DNA of 64,000 bases from Loktanella sp. D2R18 (GTDB lineage Bacteria; Pseudomonadota; Alphaproteobacteria; Rhodobacterales; Rhodobacteraceae). Below, in pieces: positions 32,774 to 41,734 of this stretch; the stretch's first letter is position 1, and every line of letters starts with the position of its first letter. The stretch lies in NCBI RefSeq assembly GCF_003318235.1, contig NZ_QOCG01000022.1:1-64000 (forward strand), in the 5' to 3' direction. The position numbers were made by a program, and so were the translations under genes. Below the pieces are notes generated by a model. It worked only from the letters and a program-made list of their open reading frames with translations. It had not been told where the DNA came from and made no database searches.

Positions 32774-35299
32774 ATGAACCTATTCACGACAATTTTTGTA
32801 TTCAGTGCCGCGATCCTTTTCGCGACACATGCGCATGCAGACCAAGCCGCAGACGTGGCCTGTGACGCTGTGGGGCTACCGGTACAAGTGAGCAGTTTTC
32901 AGACGGCGGCTCTCAATTTGCCATTTGATAAAGTGGACACACCTGTCGTCTGGCAAGCCGTTCTTTTAACTCCCCAAGATGACCGTCTGCTCTGGCTCCA
33001 AAACCCCGAACCCGCATCAGACACAAGGCTGATCATTCCCCTGATTGAATGGGCAAGTTCAGGTGTCGATACCCATGTATTGTTAATGGCCAAAGATCAA
33101 AACGAAGATGTGGTTTTTGAATGCCCACCGCATCCGTTGCGGATTTTGCCCCCCGCAATTCGACCAAGCGCCTACCTTGAACTGATCGTGCACAACAGAG
33201 AACTGGCTGTTCGTACGCAACGATTGATCGACGTGATTACGCCAGAAGCTGCCCCGTTGATGACCCGCCAAGAGCAAAACGCACTTCATCTCGAAGACCT
33301 TGATAATGCGGAACACTATCTGAATGCGGATGCGCAAACGCAACGTGTTCAAGATGCCATTGCGACATATGTTCTGGACCTGCCCAATACGGCAGCCGTG
33401 CAAACACTGGATATGGTCTTGGCACCGCCCCAACAAGCACCTGTTGTCGATAAAATTAGTTTCAATACATCAGATTTTTCGGCGCAAACCCTTGCATTTC
33501 GTCCTGATATTGATCGTTTCGCGTTACATAACGCTCAAGACTTTATCGCAAGTGGTCTGCGCACATGTCCGCAGACAGAGGATGAATTACAACAAATGGT
33601 AGCGGCACTTTATCAGGCCAACCAAGACACAGGCGGAACCATATACGCCAAAGAAAAGGCGACTTTGAAATCAGTCGAAGTCGTTTTGATTGCGTCCGGT
33701 GTCGGTTTGATAAGTGGAAGCACCAAAGCTGCCACGACAACAGCGAACACGCTCAACACTTATCTGGCATTTCAAACATTGCTAGATGACGTCATACGCG
33801 GCACCTATCCATCTAAATTTACCAACCTATTCGCAACAGCGACCCCACACGCGATCTATGCGGACAGTTTGCAAGAAGACCGTATCTTTCGCGTCGAAAC
33901 AGTCGAATTAACAACACTAAGCGCTGGATGGTCGATGTCGAAATCAGCCTTTGATTTCACGATGGCAGCCATAGGCGGCAAATCTGTACCGGGCGACCTT
34001 AAACAATTGCTTGTCGCTGCCCCCAGAAACCGCGCAGCCCTTGTATCACGGGTGCAAGCAGCACATCAGAGCTTTCGCACAACAAGCCATGCTACCACCC
34101 GCAATGCACAACTAGATATTTATCTGTCCGGCGCAGAAGGTGTCAGAGACGGGGAGATCCTTAACAACGCTTACAGCCACATAACCAGGTACCTTGGCGA
34201 GACCTCGGAAATTAGAACGCCGCCAGAGATATGCCGCTTGGACCTGAACGCATCAACCTTGATCGCCGCAAATACGGTAGACCTCCCGCTTGGCAATGCC
34301 CTGCGCGCCGTCAATATCGGAATTGAGAACCGGGAATTTACAGCCGTAAACACAGGTCAAGGGGCTGTTGGGATCGCTTTTGAAAACTTACCACCAGAAT
34401 TCAAAATCATTCCTGAGCTGCCAACAACAACCGTGCGGATTGATATCCCGCAAATTGCTATAACGATCGATGGTCCTAGTGGCATTTCACCCTATGGGAC
34501 CGGGAATTACGAATTCACCATAGAAAATAGCGCCCCCACCGCGTCACCGATTGTGCAATGGGACCATCTTCCGACAAATTTGGTCGCCGCAGGTCCGCAT
34601 AACGTGGATGGGTACGCAATGACGCCCTTGGACGTCACCTGCCAGGCCCGCACCATGCTTTTGACAGCGACCTACGACGCGGACTTTCTAGAGCAGATCG
34701 ACGTGGCACCGTTTGCTTCACGTCAGGTGACATTACTTGCAGATCAAGATGAATGTGAAGACGTCGAAGACCAGCCCGATGTCGACGCTCCAACATGGGA
34801 CGCCGTGGGCGGACAATGGCTAGAGACACCATTAAGTGATCCATTTGTCTGTACATTTATTGGGTCGGCAATCGGTTCCGGACACGGACCCGGTCAGACT
34901 GTCGTTGCGCGTGGGTGCAAACAAATTGGCGAAGCGACTTTTGACTTTGTCGACAACAACGCCCTCTTGATCGTCAATGCACTGGGCATGGAGTTTAGAT
35001 TTCAAAAGTCTGAACAACGCTACATGGATATACGTGATCAGATCCTATTTTACGGTGGCCGTTCAATTACAGCCTACCCGCCCATGGACCTGTTTCGAAT
35101 CGAGGTCGACGTTGAAGATCTACAAGCTCAAAATCCATTTATTTATGAAAGCGAGAACTACGGCTTCAATGATTTTGCAACTTATACGTTTGCGTATCGC
35201 AACACGCTATACGCGATGGGCGGGTTTTCACAAACTGACGCAGGCTTTGAAACCATATACCGTATTCCCGATCCCACATGGCTTAAGCTCGAGCCATAA
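32774..35299 (+). CDS. Large exported unknown protein (841 residues)
   Basis: A signal peptide (MNLFTTIFVFSAAILFATHAHA) leads to a long mature protein. The first 130 residues are beta-rich; about 130-430 is helical, with a Gly/Ser/Thr-rich stretch near 310-330 (VVLIASGVGLISGSTKAAT) that might insert in a membrane; about 490-660 has Ig-like sequence. No domain is recognised with confidence. It is the last gene of the VWA-SH3-SH3 operon, starting 13 bases after the previous stop, and may be the effector or scaffold of that system. Confidence 0.72.
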   Translation: MNLFTTIFVFSAAILFATHAHADQAADVACDAVGLPVQVSSFQTAALNLPFDKVDTPVVWQAVLLTPQDDRLLWLQNPEPASDTRLIIPLIEWASSGVDTHVLLMAKDQNEDVVFECPPHPLRILPPAIRPSAYLELIVHNRELAVRTQRLIDVITPEAAPLMTRQEQNALHLEDLDNAEHYLNADAQTQRVQDAIATYVLDLPNTAAVQTLDMVLAPPQQAPVVDKISFNTSDFSAQTLAFRPDIDRFALHNAQDFIASGLRTCPQTEDELQQMVAALYQANQDTGGTIYAKEKATLKSVEVVLIASGVGLISGSTKAATTTANTLNTYLAFQTLLDDVIRGTYPSKFTNLFATATPHAIYADSLQEDRIFRVETVELTTLSAGWSMSKSAFDFTMAAIGGKSVPGDLKQLLVAAPRNRAALVSRVQAAHQSFRTTSHATTRNAQLDIYLSGAEGVRDGEILNNAYSHITRYLGETSEIRTPPEICRLDLNASTLIAANTVDLPLGNALRAVNIGIENREFTAVNTGQGAVGIAFENLPPEFKIIPELPTTTVRIDIPQIAITIDGPSGISPYGTGNYEFTIENSAPTASPIVQWDHLPTNLVAAGPHNVDGYAMTPLDVTCQARTMLLTATYDADFLEQIDVAPFASRQVTLLADQDECEDVEDQPDVDAPTWDAVGGQWLETPLSDPFVCTFIGSAIGSGHGPGQTVVARGCKQIGEATFDFVDNNALLIVNALGMEFRFQKSEQRYMDIRDQILFYGGRSITAYPPMDLFRIEVDVEDLQAQNPFIYESENYGFNDFATYTFAYRNTLYAMGGFSQTDAGFETIYRIPDPTWLKLEP

Positions 35300-35374
35300 C
35301 TGGGCGGCAGCGCGGGCTGATCAGCCGGATCAGAACGGAAGAAGGGCGAGGCTTGCGCGTCGCCCCGTGTCAAA

Positions 35375-35830
35375 TCACCCCTGGATGCTTTTGGCGGAGG
35401 CCATGCCCGGCGCGTCGGATTTCCCGCCAAGCTTCTCGCGTACACCGTCTTCGATCTTTTGACCGATAGCGGCGTCAATGTTACGCCAATATTCAGACGC
35501 CCGCACGAGGACCTTTTCGCTGACGCCATCACATAGATGGCCGACCACGTTGCCCACCAAGCGAACGCTCAATGCGTCCGCAAACGCGCTCCAAGCGATT
35601 CTGTTGGTTGCGCCCCTGCGCCCCAGCCATTCGCTCCTTGCGGTACACCTCTTTGGCGTCCAGCATTGTGACCACTGGTTCATCCGCATCAGGTGCGACT
35701 ACGGCACAATAAATAATGGGGTCAACACCGCGATGCCTAAGTTCATCAGCAAGCACCTCCCTTGCCTCATCTTCATTCCGCACACCGGATATATCAACCG
35801 CTTTGAGATAACGCTTCTTAGATGTACCAG
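35375..35830 (-). pseudogene. Degraded gene fragments; the end resembles a catalase C-terminus
   Basis: On the minus strand, sequence from about 35600 down to the stop at 35375 encodes ALSVRLVGNVVGHLCDGVSE, then KVLVRASEYWRNIDAAIG, which resembles the C-terminal helices of catalases. Upstream, in another frame, a fragment with YLKAVDISGVRNEDEAREVL and GVDPIIYCAVVAPDADEP (about 35660-35825) reads well but has no recognised family. The two frames overlap near 35530-35690. This is best read as one or two genes broken by frameshifts and deletions. The catalase link is tentative. Confidence 0.4.
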
Positions 35831-35892
35831 ATCAAATGGATATGGCAGCAACAGATAGCTGACTTTCCAATGAATATAATGAACGGCAGGTT

Positions 35893-35952
35893 TGAGCCCA
35901 TTTTTGACCGAAGCTGTTGCATCAACAAATGTCGGCTTTGATGACCTTCGCT
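35893..35952. repeat. 60-bp dispersed repeat, copy 2
   Basis: Same orientation as 9530-9589, two mismatches (T/G and A/G). It lies in about 360 bases of non-coding DNA (35790-36146) between the degraded fragments and the pxp operon; nothing else recognisable was seen in that stretch. Confidence 0.8.
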
Positions 35953-36146
35953 GTTTGGAAAGTGCATTTTGCAGAATAACTGTGGGCAGGTCTAAGCCTT
36001 TGCCTTTAACCGGGCTAAACCTCTAAGGTCGCCCCTCTGGAATTCCAACCTCTCTCAAGTAAGGCGAAAGACATCATAGCAGTCCTGCAAGAGACCGCTA
36101 GGTCTTTGGCACAGCTGGGGGCGACGGCGATAGAGATACCACAGGC

Positions 36147-36920
36147 CTAAACGGGTTGCCCTTCAAACTGCGCAAGGGTGACGCCACCCTCTTGCAATGC
36201 ACGGCGAACCTCCGAAGCAATGCGGACGGCCGTCGGGGTGTCACCGTGTAGGCAGATCGTATCGATGCGCGTTTTAATGCGTTTGCCGCTTTCGGTGATG
36301 ATGGCGCCCTCGCGGACCATTTCGGCCATGCGGCGGCCTGCTTCGTCAGGGTCATGGACCACCGCACCAGGCAGGGCGCGATCGACGAGGGTTGCGTCGT
36401 CATTATAAGCCCGATCCGCAAAAATTTCGCAGGCAACCTTGCAGCCCAGAGCAGAAGCGGCGCGTTGCTGGGCGGTGCCTGCCAGAACCATGATGGTGAT
36501 ATCCGGCGCGATATTGAGTGCGGCTTCGTAACAGGCCTTGGCCATCGCCTCGTTTTCGGATGACATGTTCGCCAAGGCGCCATGTAGCTTCAGGTGCCGG
36601 ATTGTGCCGCCTGAGGATTTTGCCATCGCTTGCGCCGCCCCCAGTTGATACCGCACCAGATTTTGCAGGGAGTCAGAGGCAATGTTCATTCGTTGCCGCC
36701 CGAAACCGTGCAGATCAGGAAAGCCTGGATGTGCGCCGATGCCAACGCCCTTTTGCGTGGCCACCTTCATGGTTGCGGCCATCACGTCCCAATCGCCCGC
36801 ATGAAACCCGCAGGCGACATTGGCAGAGGTCACGATATCCAGAAGGGCCGCGTCGTCGCCCATTTCCCAGGCCCCATAACTTTCGCCCATGTCAGCGTTC
36901 AGATCGACTGTTTGTGTCAT
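36147..36920 (-). CDS. pxpA: 5-oxoprolinase subunit PxpA (LamB/YcsF family)
   Basis: The 257-residue protein has the YcsF signature VDLNADMGESYG at its N-terminus and SANVACGFHAGDW at about 32-44. With PxpB and PxpC it forms the prokaryotic ATP-dependent 5-oxoprolinase, which opens 5-oxo-L-proline (pyroglutamate) to L-glutamate; PxpA is thought to act on the activated lactam. It is last in the operon, 10 bases after pxpC. The operon looks more GC-rich than its left neighbours. Confidence 0.93.
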   Translation of the reverse strand: MTQTVDLNADMGESYGAWEMGDDAALLDIVTSANVACGFHAGDWDVMAATMKVATQKGVGIGAHPGFPDLHGFGRQRMNIASDSLQNLVRYQLGAAQAMAKSSGGTIRHLKLHGALANMSSENEAMAKACYEAALNIAPDITIMVLAGTAQQRAASALGCKVACEIFADRAYNDDATLVDRALPGAVVHDPDEAGRRMAEMVREGAIITESGKRIKTRIDTICLHGDTPTAVRIASEVRRALQEGGVTLAQFEGQPV

Positions 36921-36930
36921 TCTATTTTCC

Positions 36931-37944
36931 TTAAATATCTTCGTTTCCGGCGATCATTCCGCCGATAAGATTGTATGACAGCAGATCGCGCATAAGGCGC
37001 GGATCGCGGATCAACGGGCGGCAGTGCTTGCCCAACTCTGCGCGGCGTTTGGCCTCGGCACGTTCCAGCTCTACGGCCTCGTTCAGATCAACAAAACGGA
37101 ACCGGAACTCTGCCCCCGCGGGCGCCTGCGCCACACGCGGCAGATCGCAGGGTAGAACCGTACCGATCCGAGGGTAGCCGCCAGTTGTTTGGCATTCGAC
37201 CATCAGTACAAAGGGCGTGCCATCGCCAGTGACCTGAATGTCGCCGGGCAGCACGATTTCTGACACGACGTTGCGCCCGCCTTCGATGTGATACCCACCG
37301 CCATGGGGGGTCAACGCCAAACCCATTCTGTTTGCGCGCGCCGCGCGGTGCAGCGGTTCTAATTGCAGGCGATCCAATTCGGTCTTGCCAAAAAGATGGG
37401 TCTGAAAACTGGGGGTAAGACGAACCTCACCGCCTTGAAAACGGTCTTCGACGTCGATCACCCTGTTTGTTTCGCGCCCTTTATCGGTGCCAATGGCCAG
37501 AACTTCGCCATCCTGCAGCAAGGCGCCAATTCCGGCAGAGAGATGCGCGGACCTCGCCCCCAAGAACGGATCAGAAGCAAACCCGCCGCCAACATGTAGA
37601 TAGCCGTAGCACCCCGACATGGCCGCGCCGATGGACAATCGCGCGCTAGCAGGCAGGCAATGCGACGCGTTCCACACCACCGCATCGCCGTCGATGGTGA
37701 CGCGCATGGGCGCGCCTGTAAGCGCGATGCGGGTGTCTTGGCTTGCCTGAAATTCCCCACCCAGCGCGGCCATTTCCAGCGCAAGCGTATCGGCAGGCTG
37801 ACCAAGCAACGCCGCGCCCTCGGCCAGCGCCAGCCTGTCCGCTGCCCCACCACGCGACAGGCCCAACGCCAGATGGCCGGGGCGCCCCATGTCCTGCAAT
37901 GTCATACTGGGACCGGCGCGTAAGATCGTCAGTTGTGCGCTCAT
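36931..37944 (-). CDS. pxpC: 5-oxoprolinase subunit PxpC (biotin-dependent carboxyltransferase-like, KipA)
   Basis: The 337-residue protein shows the family N-terminus ILRAGPSMTLQDMGRPGHLA with GLSRGGAADRLAL, and later FVLMVECQTTGGYPRIGTVL, typical of the KipA/AHS2 domain. It pairs with PxpB (AHS1); the genes overlap by 4 bases. The complex phosphorylates 5-oxoproline with ATP before hydrolysis. Confidence 0.93.
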   Translation of the reverse strand: MSAQLTILRAGPSMTLQDMGRPGHLALGLSRGGAADRLALAEGAALLGQPADTLALEMAALGGEFQASQDTRIALTGAPMRVTIDGDAVVWNASHCLPASARLSIGAAMSGCYGYLHVGGGFASDPFLGARSAHLSAGIGALLQDGEVLAIGTDKGRETNRVIDVEDRFQGGEVRLTPSFQTHLFGKTELDRLQLEPLHRAARANRMGLALTPHGGGYHIEGGRNVVSEIVLPGDIQVTGDGTPFVLMVECQTTGGYPRIGTVLPCDLPRVAQAPAGAEFRFRFVDLNEAVELERAEAKRRAELGKHCRPLIRDPRLMRDLLSYNLIGGMIAGNEDI

Positions 37945-38681
37945 TTGAGTGTCTCGTACGTCGCGCCGCCGTTCGGATCGCTGCGCATGTTGTTCAATGA
38001 CGCGGCATCCGTGGCGATGAATTGCACTTCGTCACCGGGGCGCAAAAGGATTGGTTCGTCGGCTTCGGGTTGGAAAAGGTTGATTGCCGTCTGACCAACA
38101 TGTTGCCAGCCAGTTGGCGCAGAAACGCCAAACAATACAAATTGTCGGATCGCCACGACCAGCGCACCTTTCGAGACGCGGTCCGTCAATTGGCTTTGGC
38201 GGGGAATGTCCCAGGCTTCGGGCAATTCACCCAAATAGGGCTGACCGGGCGAAAATCCGAGCGCTTGCACACGCACGCGCGCGTTTGAAAGAGAGGTCTC
38301 CGCCTCGGCTTCACTCATTCCCGCTGCCGTGGCGGCCTGTGCCAATTGCGGGGCCAGATCGCTGCCATAAACGGTCGGAATGCGCCAAAAACGCCGCCCT
38401 TCGGGCAAGGCGGCATCAAACCAGTTGCGGCGTTTCAGAAGGGTATCGACCTTGGATCGCAATACATCGTGGGCTAGGTGCAAAGGATCAAAGCGAACGA
38501 AACAGGATACGAGAGTCGATGATGTTTCCTCGACACCCTCCCAACCTTCGGCCTCGACAGCTGCACGAAAAGCCAATGCCGCACGATTAGCTGGTTCGCT
38601 TAGCTTGTCACCAAAGCTGACAAGAAGACCGTCCACACCTCCGGTGCGGATCATGGGAAATGCAGGGGAGGATTGAGTCAC
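37941..38681 (-). CDS. pxpB: 5-oxoprolinase subunit PxpB (KipI/AHS1)
   Basis: The 246-residue protein carries the KipI/AHS1 domain: GVDGLLVSFGDKLSEPANRA at the start, then LGFSPGQPYLGELP and GWQHVGQT near the active region. It overlaps the TRAP large permease gene by 4 bases and pxpC by 4 bases, tying uptake and hydrolysis of 5-oxoproline into one operon. Confidence 0.92.
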   Translation of the reverse strand: MTQSSPAFPMIRTGGVDGLLVSFGDKLSEPANRAALAFRAAVEAEGWEGVEETSSTLVSCFVRFDPLHLAHDVLRSKVDTLLKRRNWFDAALPEGRRFWRIPTVYGSDLAPQLAQAATAAGMSEAEAETSLSNARVRVQALGFSPGQPYLGELPEAWDIPRQSQLTDRVSKGALVVAIRQFVLFGVSAPTGWQHVGQTAINLFQPEADEPILLRPGDEVQFIATDAASLNNMRSDPNGGATYETLK

Positions 38682-39973
38682 ATCTGCTCCGGCAGGTAGG
38701 TTACGATGGATGGGAAGATCACGATTAGAGCCAACGCGACGACCATCAAAAAGAAGAAAGGAAGTGCGGCATAGGCGACCGTCAGAATATCGCGCCCGGT
38801 CAGGGATTGTAGCACAAAGAGGTTGAAACCAACTGGCGGGGTGATCTGGCTCATCTCAACAACGATCACCAGAAAGATGCCAAACCACAGCGGATCAATT
38901 CCGGCCTGTTGCACCATCGGCATGATGACCGAGGCCGTCAACACCACGACCGAAATTCCGTCAAGAAAACAGCCAAGGATCACGAAGAACACGGTCAGCG
39001 CAGCCAACAGGGTATATGTCGACAGACCAAGCCCACCAATCCATTCGGCAAGGATACGCGGGATACCGGTAAAGCCCATAGCAACGGTCAGGAAAGATGC
39101 CCCCGCAAGGATGAAACCGATCATGCAAGAGGTCACAGTTGCGCCCATCAACCCCTCAACAAAGCTCGCGCGGCTTAGCGTGCCGGAACTCCATGACAGG
39201 ATCAGCGCCAGCACAACCCCGACAGCGGCAGCGTCCGTCGGCGATGCGATACCGGCATAAATCGAGCCGATCACTCCGCCGATCAGCATCATCACCGGCA
39301 GCAACCGACGGGAGCGGCGCAGCTTTTCGCGAAAGTTTACAGAGATGTCTTCCATAGGAAGTGAAGCGCGGTTCATTACGGCCCAGATGGCGACATAGCC
39401 CACGAACAAGGTCACAAGCAGCAGCCCGGGCAGGACGCCCGCAACAAACAACCGCGCGATGGATTGCTCGGTCGCCACGCCATAAACGATCAGGATGATG
39501 GATGGCGGGATCAACAGCCCCAGCGTCGCCGATCCGGCCAGCGTCCCGATTACCATCTTTTCAGGATAGCCCCGTCGCGACAGTTCGGGGATCGAGAGCT
39601 TGCCAATGGTGGCCGCCGTTGCCGCCGATGATCCGGATACCGCAGCAAAGATCCCGCAGGCAAAGACATTAACGTGTAAAAGCTGGCCTGGCAGGCGGTT
39701 CATCCACGGCGAGAGACCTGTGAACATATCGTCGCTCAGCCGAGAGCGAAACAGGATTTCACCCATCCAGATGAACAGCGGCAGCGCGGCCAAGGCCCAA
39801 GAATTCGAATGGCCCCACATGGTCGTCGCCATAACAAGACCCAAGGGCGCATTGCTGAACAATGCCATGGCGGCAATTCCGACACCCAACAGCGAAAAAG
39901 CAACCCAAAGGCCGGCCCCAAGGAAGGCAAAAAGAAGGACAATCAGAATGACGGAAAGGACGGCAACGGACAT
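38678..39973 (-). CDS. TRAP transporter large permease (DctM-like)
   Basis: The 431-residue protein has about 12-13 transmembrane helices and the DctM signatures GSSAATAATIGKLSIPELSR and TLGLLIPPSIILIVYG. It is the Na+-driven membrane subunit of a TRAP importer. The substrate is most likely 5-oxoproline, given the downstream pxp genes; this is inferred from the operon. Confidence 0.93.
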   Translation of the reverse strand: MSVAVLSVILIVLLFAFLGAGLWVAFSLLGVGIAAMALFSNAPLGLVMATTMWGHSNSWALAALPLFIWMGEILFRSRLSDDMFTGLSPWMNRLPGQLLHVNVFACGIFAAVSGSSAATAATIGKLSIPELSRRGYPEKMVIGTLAGSATLGLLIPPSIILIVYGVATEQSIARLFVAGVLPGLLLVTLFVGYVAIWAVMNRASLPMEDISVNFREKLRRSRRLLPVMMLIGGVIGSIYAGIASPTDAAAVGVVLALILSWSSGTLSRASFVEGLMGATVTSCMIGFILAGASFLTVAMGFTGIPRILAEWIGGLGLSTYTLLAALTVFFVILGCFLDGISVVVLTASVIMPMVQQAGIDPLWFGIFLVIVVEMSQITPPVGFNLFVLQSLTGRDILTVAYAALPFFFLMVVALALIVIFPSIVTYLPEQM

Positions 39974-39984
39974 GGTTCAGTCTC

Positions 39985-40533
39985 CTATTCGCTCAGCAGG
40001 TTTTCGCCCTTGCCATCCCAAGACGCGGGACGACCGCGCAAAAGGCCGACAAGTTCGTCAAGCAGAGCAATGGTGAGAATAGTAAGCCCAAACGCGATGG
40101 GCAGTTGCGGCAACCAAAGCGGAACGGAGACCATACCAGAGGACCGGTCACCATATTCAAAAGATTCATAAACAAGCTGGAAGACAAACCAACTTGCATA
40201 GGCGCTCATCGTCAGGGCAACCGCGACGACGACAATTTCGAAGCCACGCTGAGCGCGGGCCGGCAGGCGGTTCAGCAACAGCGTGACGCGGATGTGCCCG
40301 CCTTCGCGCAGCGCATAAGCCAGCGCAAGAAAGATAGAGGCCGCCAGAAAGAAACCTGTGAAATCCGCATAGGACGGGATCGTCAGCCCAAGGCCGGTTC
40401 CCGTTATGGCGGCGGCGATCTTGTCTGCAAGGTTCAGGCAGACCTGAACAAAAACGACGGCGACGATGGCGACAATGAAGGCCGCAGCCAGCCCGCCAGA
40501 TATTCGATAGAGATTGTCCAAGGCTCGCCGCAT
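39985..40533 (-). CDS. TRAP transporter small permease (DctQ-like)
   Basis: The 182-residue protein has four transmembrane helices, with the DctQ-type features ALREGGHIRVTLLLNRLP in the loop after helix 2. It partners DctM, whose gene begins 11 bases after its stop. Confidence 0.9.
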   Translation of the reverse strand: MRRALDNLYRISGGLAAAFIVAIVAVVFVQVCLNLADKIAAAITGTGLGLTIPSYADFTGFFLAASIFLALAYALREGGHIRVTLLLNRLPARAQRGFEIVVVAVALTMSAYASWFVFQLVYESFEYGDRSSGMVSVPLWLPQLPIAFGLTILTIALLDELVGLLRGRPASWDGKGENLLSE

Positions 40534-40560
40534 GATCGCTTCCTCTGTGTTAGGGGGTAA

Positions 40561-40586
40561 GGCCGGACGCGCTGGAGCGTCCGGCC
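40561..40586 (-). terminator. Intercistronic hairpin after the TRAP binding-protein gene
   Basis: A perfect 10-bp GC-rich stem (GGCCGGACGC / GCGTCCGGCC) with a 6-base loop lies 8 bases past the dctP-like stop (40594) and 28 before the dctQ-like start. No T-run. It probably stabilises the upstream mRNA or attenuates readthrough, giving more binding protein than membrane subunits. Confidence 0.7.
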
Positions 40587-40593
40587 CGTTAGG

Positions 40594-41565
40594 TTATTGG
40601 CCGTAGGCGCTTAGCAATGCGGCACCGGCGTCGCCTGCTTCAGCGCTCCAGTTTTCCAGCATTTGCGTACCAATCTCGCGCAATCCGGTCATCAGTTCCT
40701 CTGATGGCTCCACAACGATGATGCCGTTTTCAGCCAGAACCGCTGTTTGTGCTTCGGTTTCCGCACGGCTCATCTCCCAGCCGCGGGCTTCTGCGGCGGC
40801 GGCGGCTTCAAGAACAGCGGTCTGTGTGGCGTCGTCCAGACGGCGGAAAGAACGGGTGTTGACCACCACGACGTTCTTGGGAATCCATGCCTGAATGTCG
40901 GTGTAATGTGTCAGGAAGTCCCACGCCTTGGAATTCACACCAGTCGAGGATGAGGTGATCATCGCCTCGACACGTCCGGTGCTGAAGGCCTGCGGAATAT
41001 CCGGGTTTTCGACCTGTGTGGGCGCCGCACCTGCAAGGTTGGCGAACTCTTCAAGGGTGGCGTTATATGTGCGGAACTTCAGCCCTGCGAGGTCTTCGAC
41101 TGAATTGATCTCCCCCGTGGTATAAAGTCCCTGCGGCGGCCATGGCACCGAATAAAGAACCATCATGCCTTGTTCGTCCAGAAGCTCGGAAATGACGTCT
41201 TTCTGGGCAGCCCAAAGGCGCTCTGCATCTTCGTAGTTGGTGGCGAGGAAAGGCAGTGAGTCCGCACCAAAGGCCGGATCTTCATTGGCCAAGAGCGACA
41301 GGAAAAATTCGCCAATGGGCACCTGACCGCTGCGCACAGCCCTGCTGATTTCGGGGTGCTTAAAGAGTGATGCCGCAGAATGGACGTTGATTTCGAGTGC
41401 GCCATCCGTGGCCGCAGCCACATCAGCGGCAAACTCGGTGATATTGACGGTGTGGAAGGTCGCATCTGGGTAAGGCGTCGGCATATCCCAAGTTTCAGCC
41501 TGCGCACTGATCGTTAGACCCGTTAGAGCGGCGGCTGCCCCGCCAAGAATTCGTGAAATGAGCAT
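40594..41565 (-). CDS. TRAP transporter substrate-binding protein (DctP-like)
   Basis: The 323-residue protein has a signal peptide (MLISRILGGAAAALTGLTISAQA) and the DctP fold. The conserved Arg of TRAP ligand sites is plausibly in GLKFRTYNATLEEFANL, with VENPDIPQAFSTGRVEAM further on. First gene of the operon; the probable ligand is 5-oxoproline. Confidence 0.92.
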   Translation of the reverse strand: MLISRILGGAAAALTGLTISAQAETWDMPTPYPDATFHTVNITEFAADVAAATDGALEINVHSAASLFKHPEISRAVRSGQVPIGEFFLSLLANEDPAFGADSLPFLATNYEDAERLWAAQKDVISELLDEQGMMVLYSVPWPPQGLYTTGEINSVEDLAGLKFRTYNATLEEFANLAGAAPTQVENPDIPQAFSTGRVEAMITSSSTGVNSKAWDFLTHYTDIQAWIPKNVVVVNTRSFRRLDDATQTAVLEAAAAAEARGWEMSRAETEAQTAVLAENGIIVVEPSEELMTGLREIGTQMLENWSAEAGDAGAALLSAYGQ

Positions 41566-41603
41566 TGTGCTCTCCCTGCTTTGTTGGATGGAAACAGGCT
41601 TGC

Positions 41604-41641
41604 ACTACACTTACATTTCGTCAACGTTTTATAAGTATAGT
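41604..41641. promoter_or_regulatory. Candidate operator between dctP-like gene and regulator
   Basis: Inverted repeat ACTACACTTA-N18-TAAGTATAGT (9 of 10 pairs) lies 39 bases before the dctP-like start in the divergent promoter region. It is a reasonable binding site for the regulator encoded at 41735. Confidence 0.5.
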
Positions 41642-41734
41642 TCACCAAATTCAGCTCCGGCTGTTGAAATGCTAGGGAAATATTGACATTATATGCGGAA
41701 ATTATCAGCGAATTGAGCATAAAGAGAGCTATAA

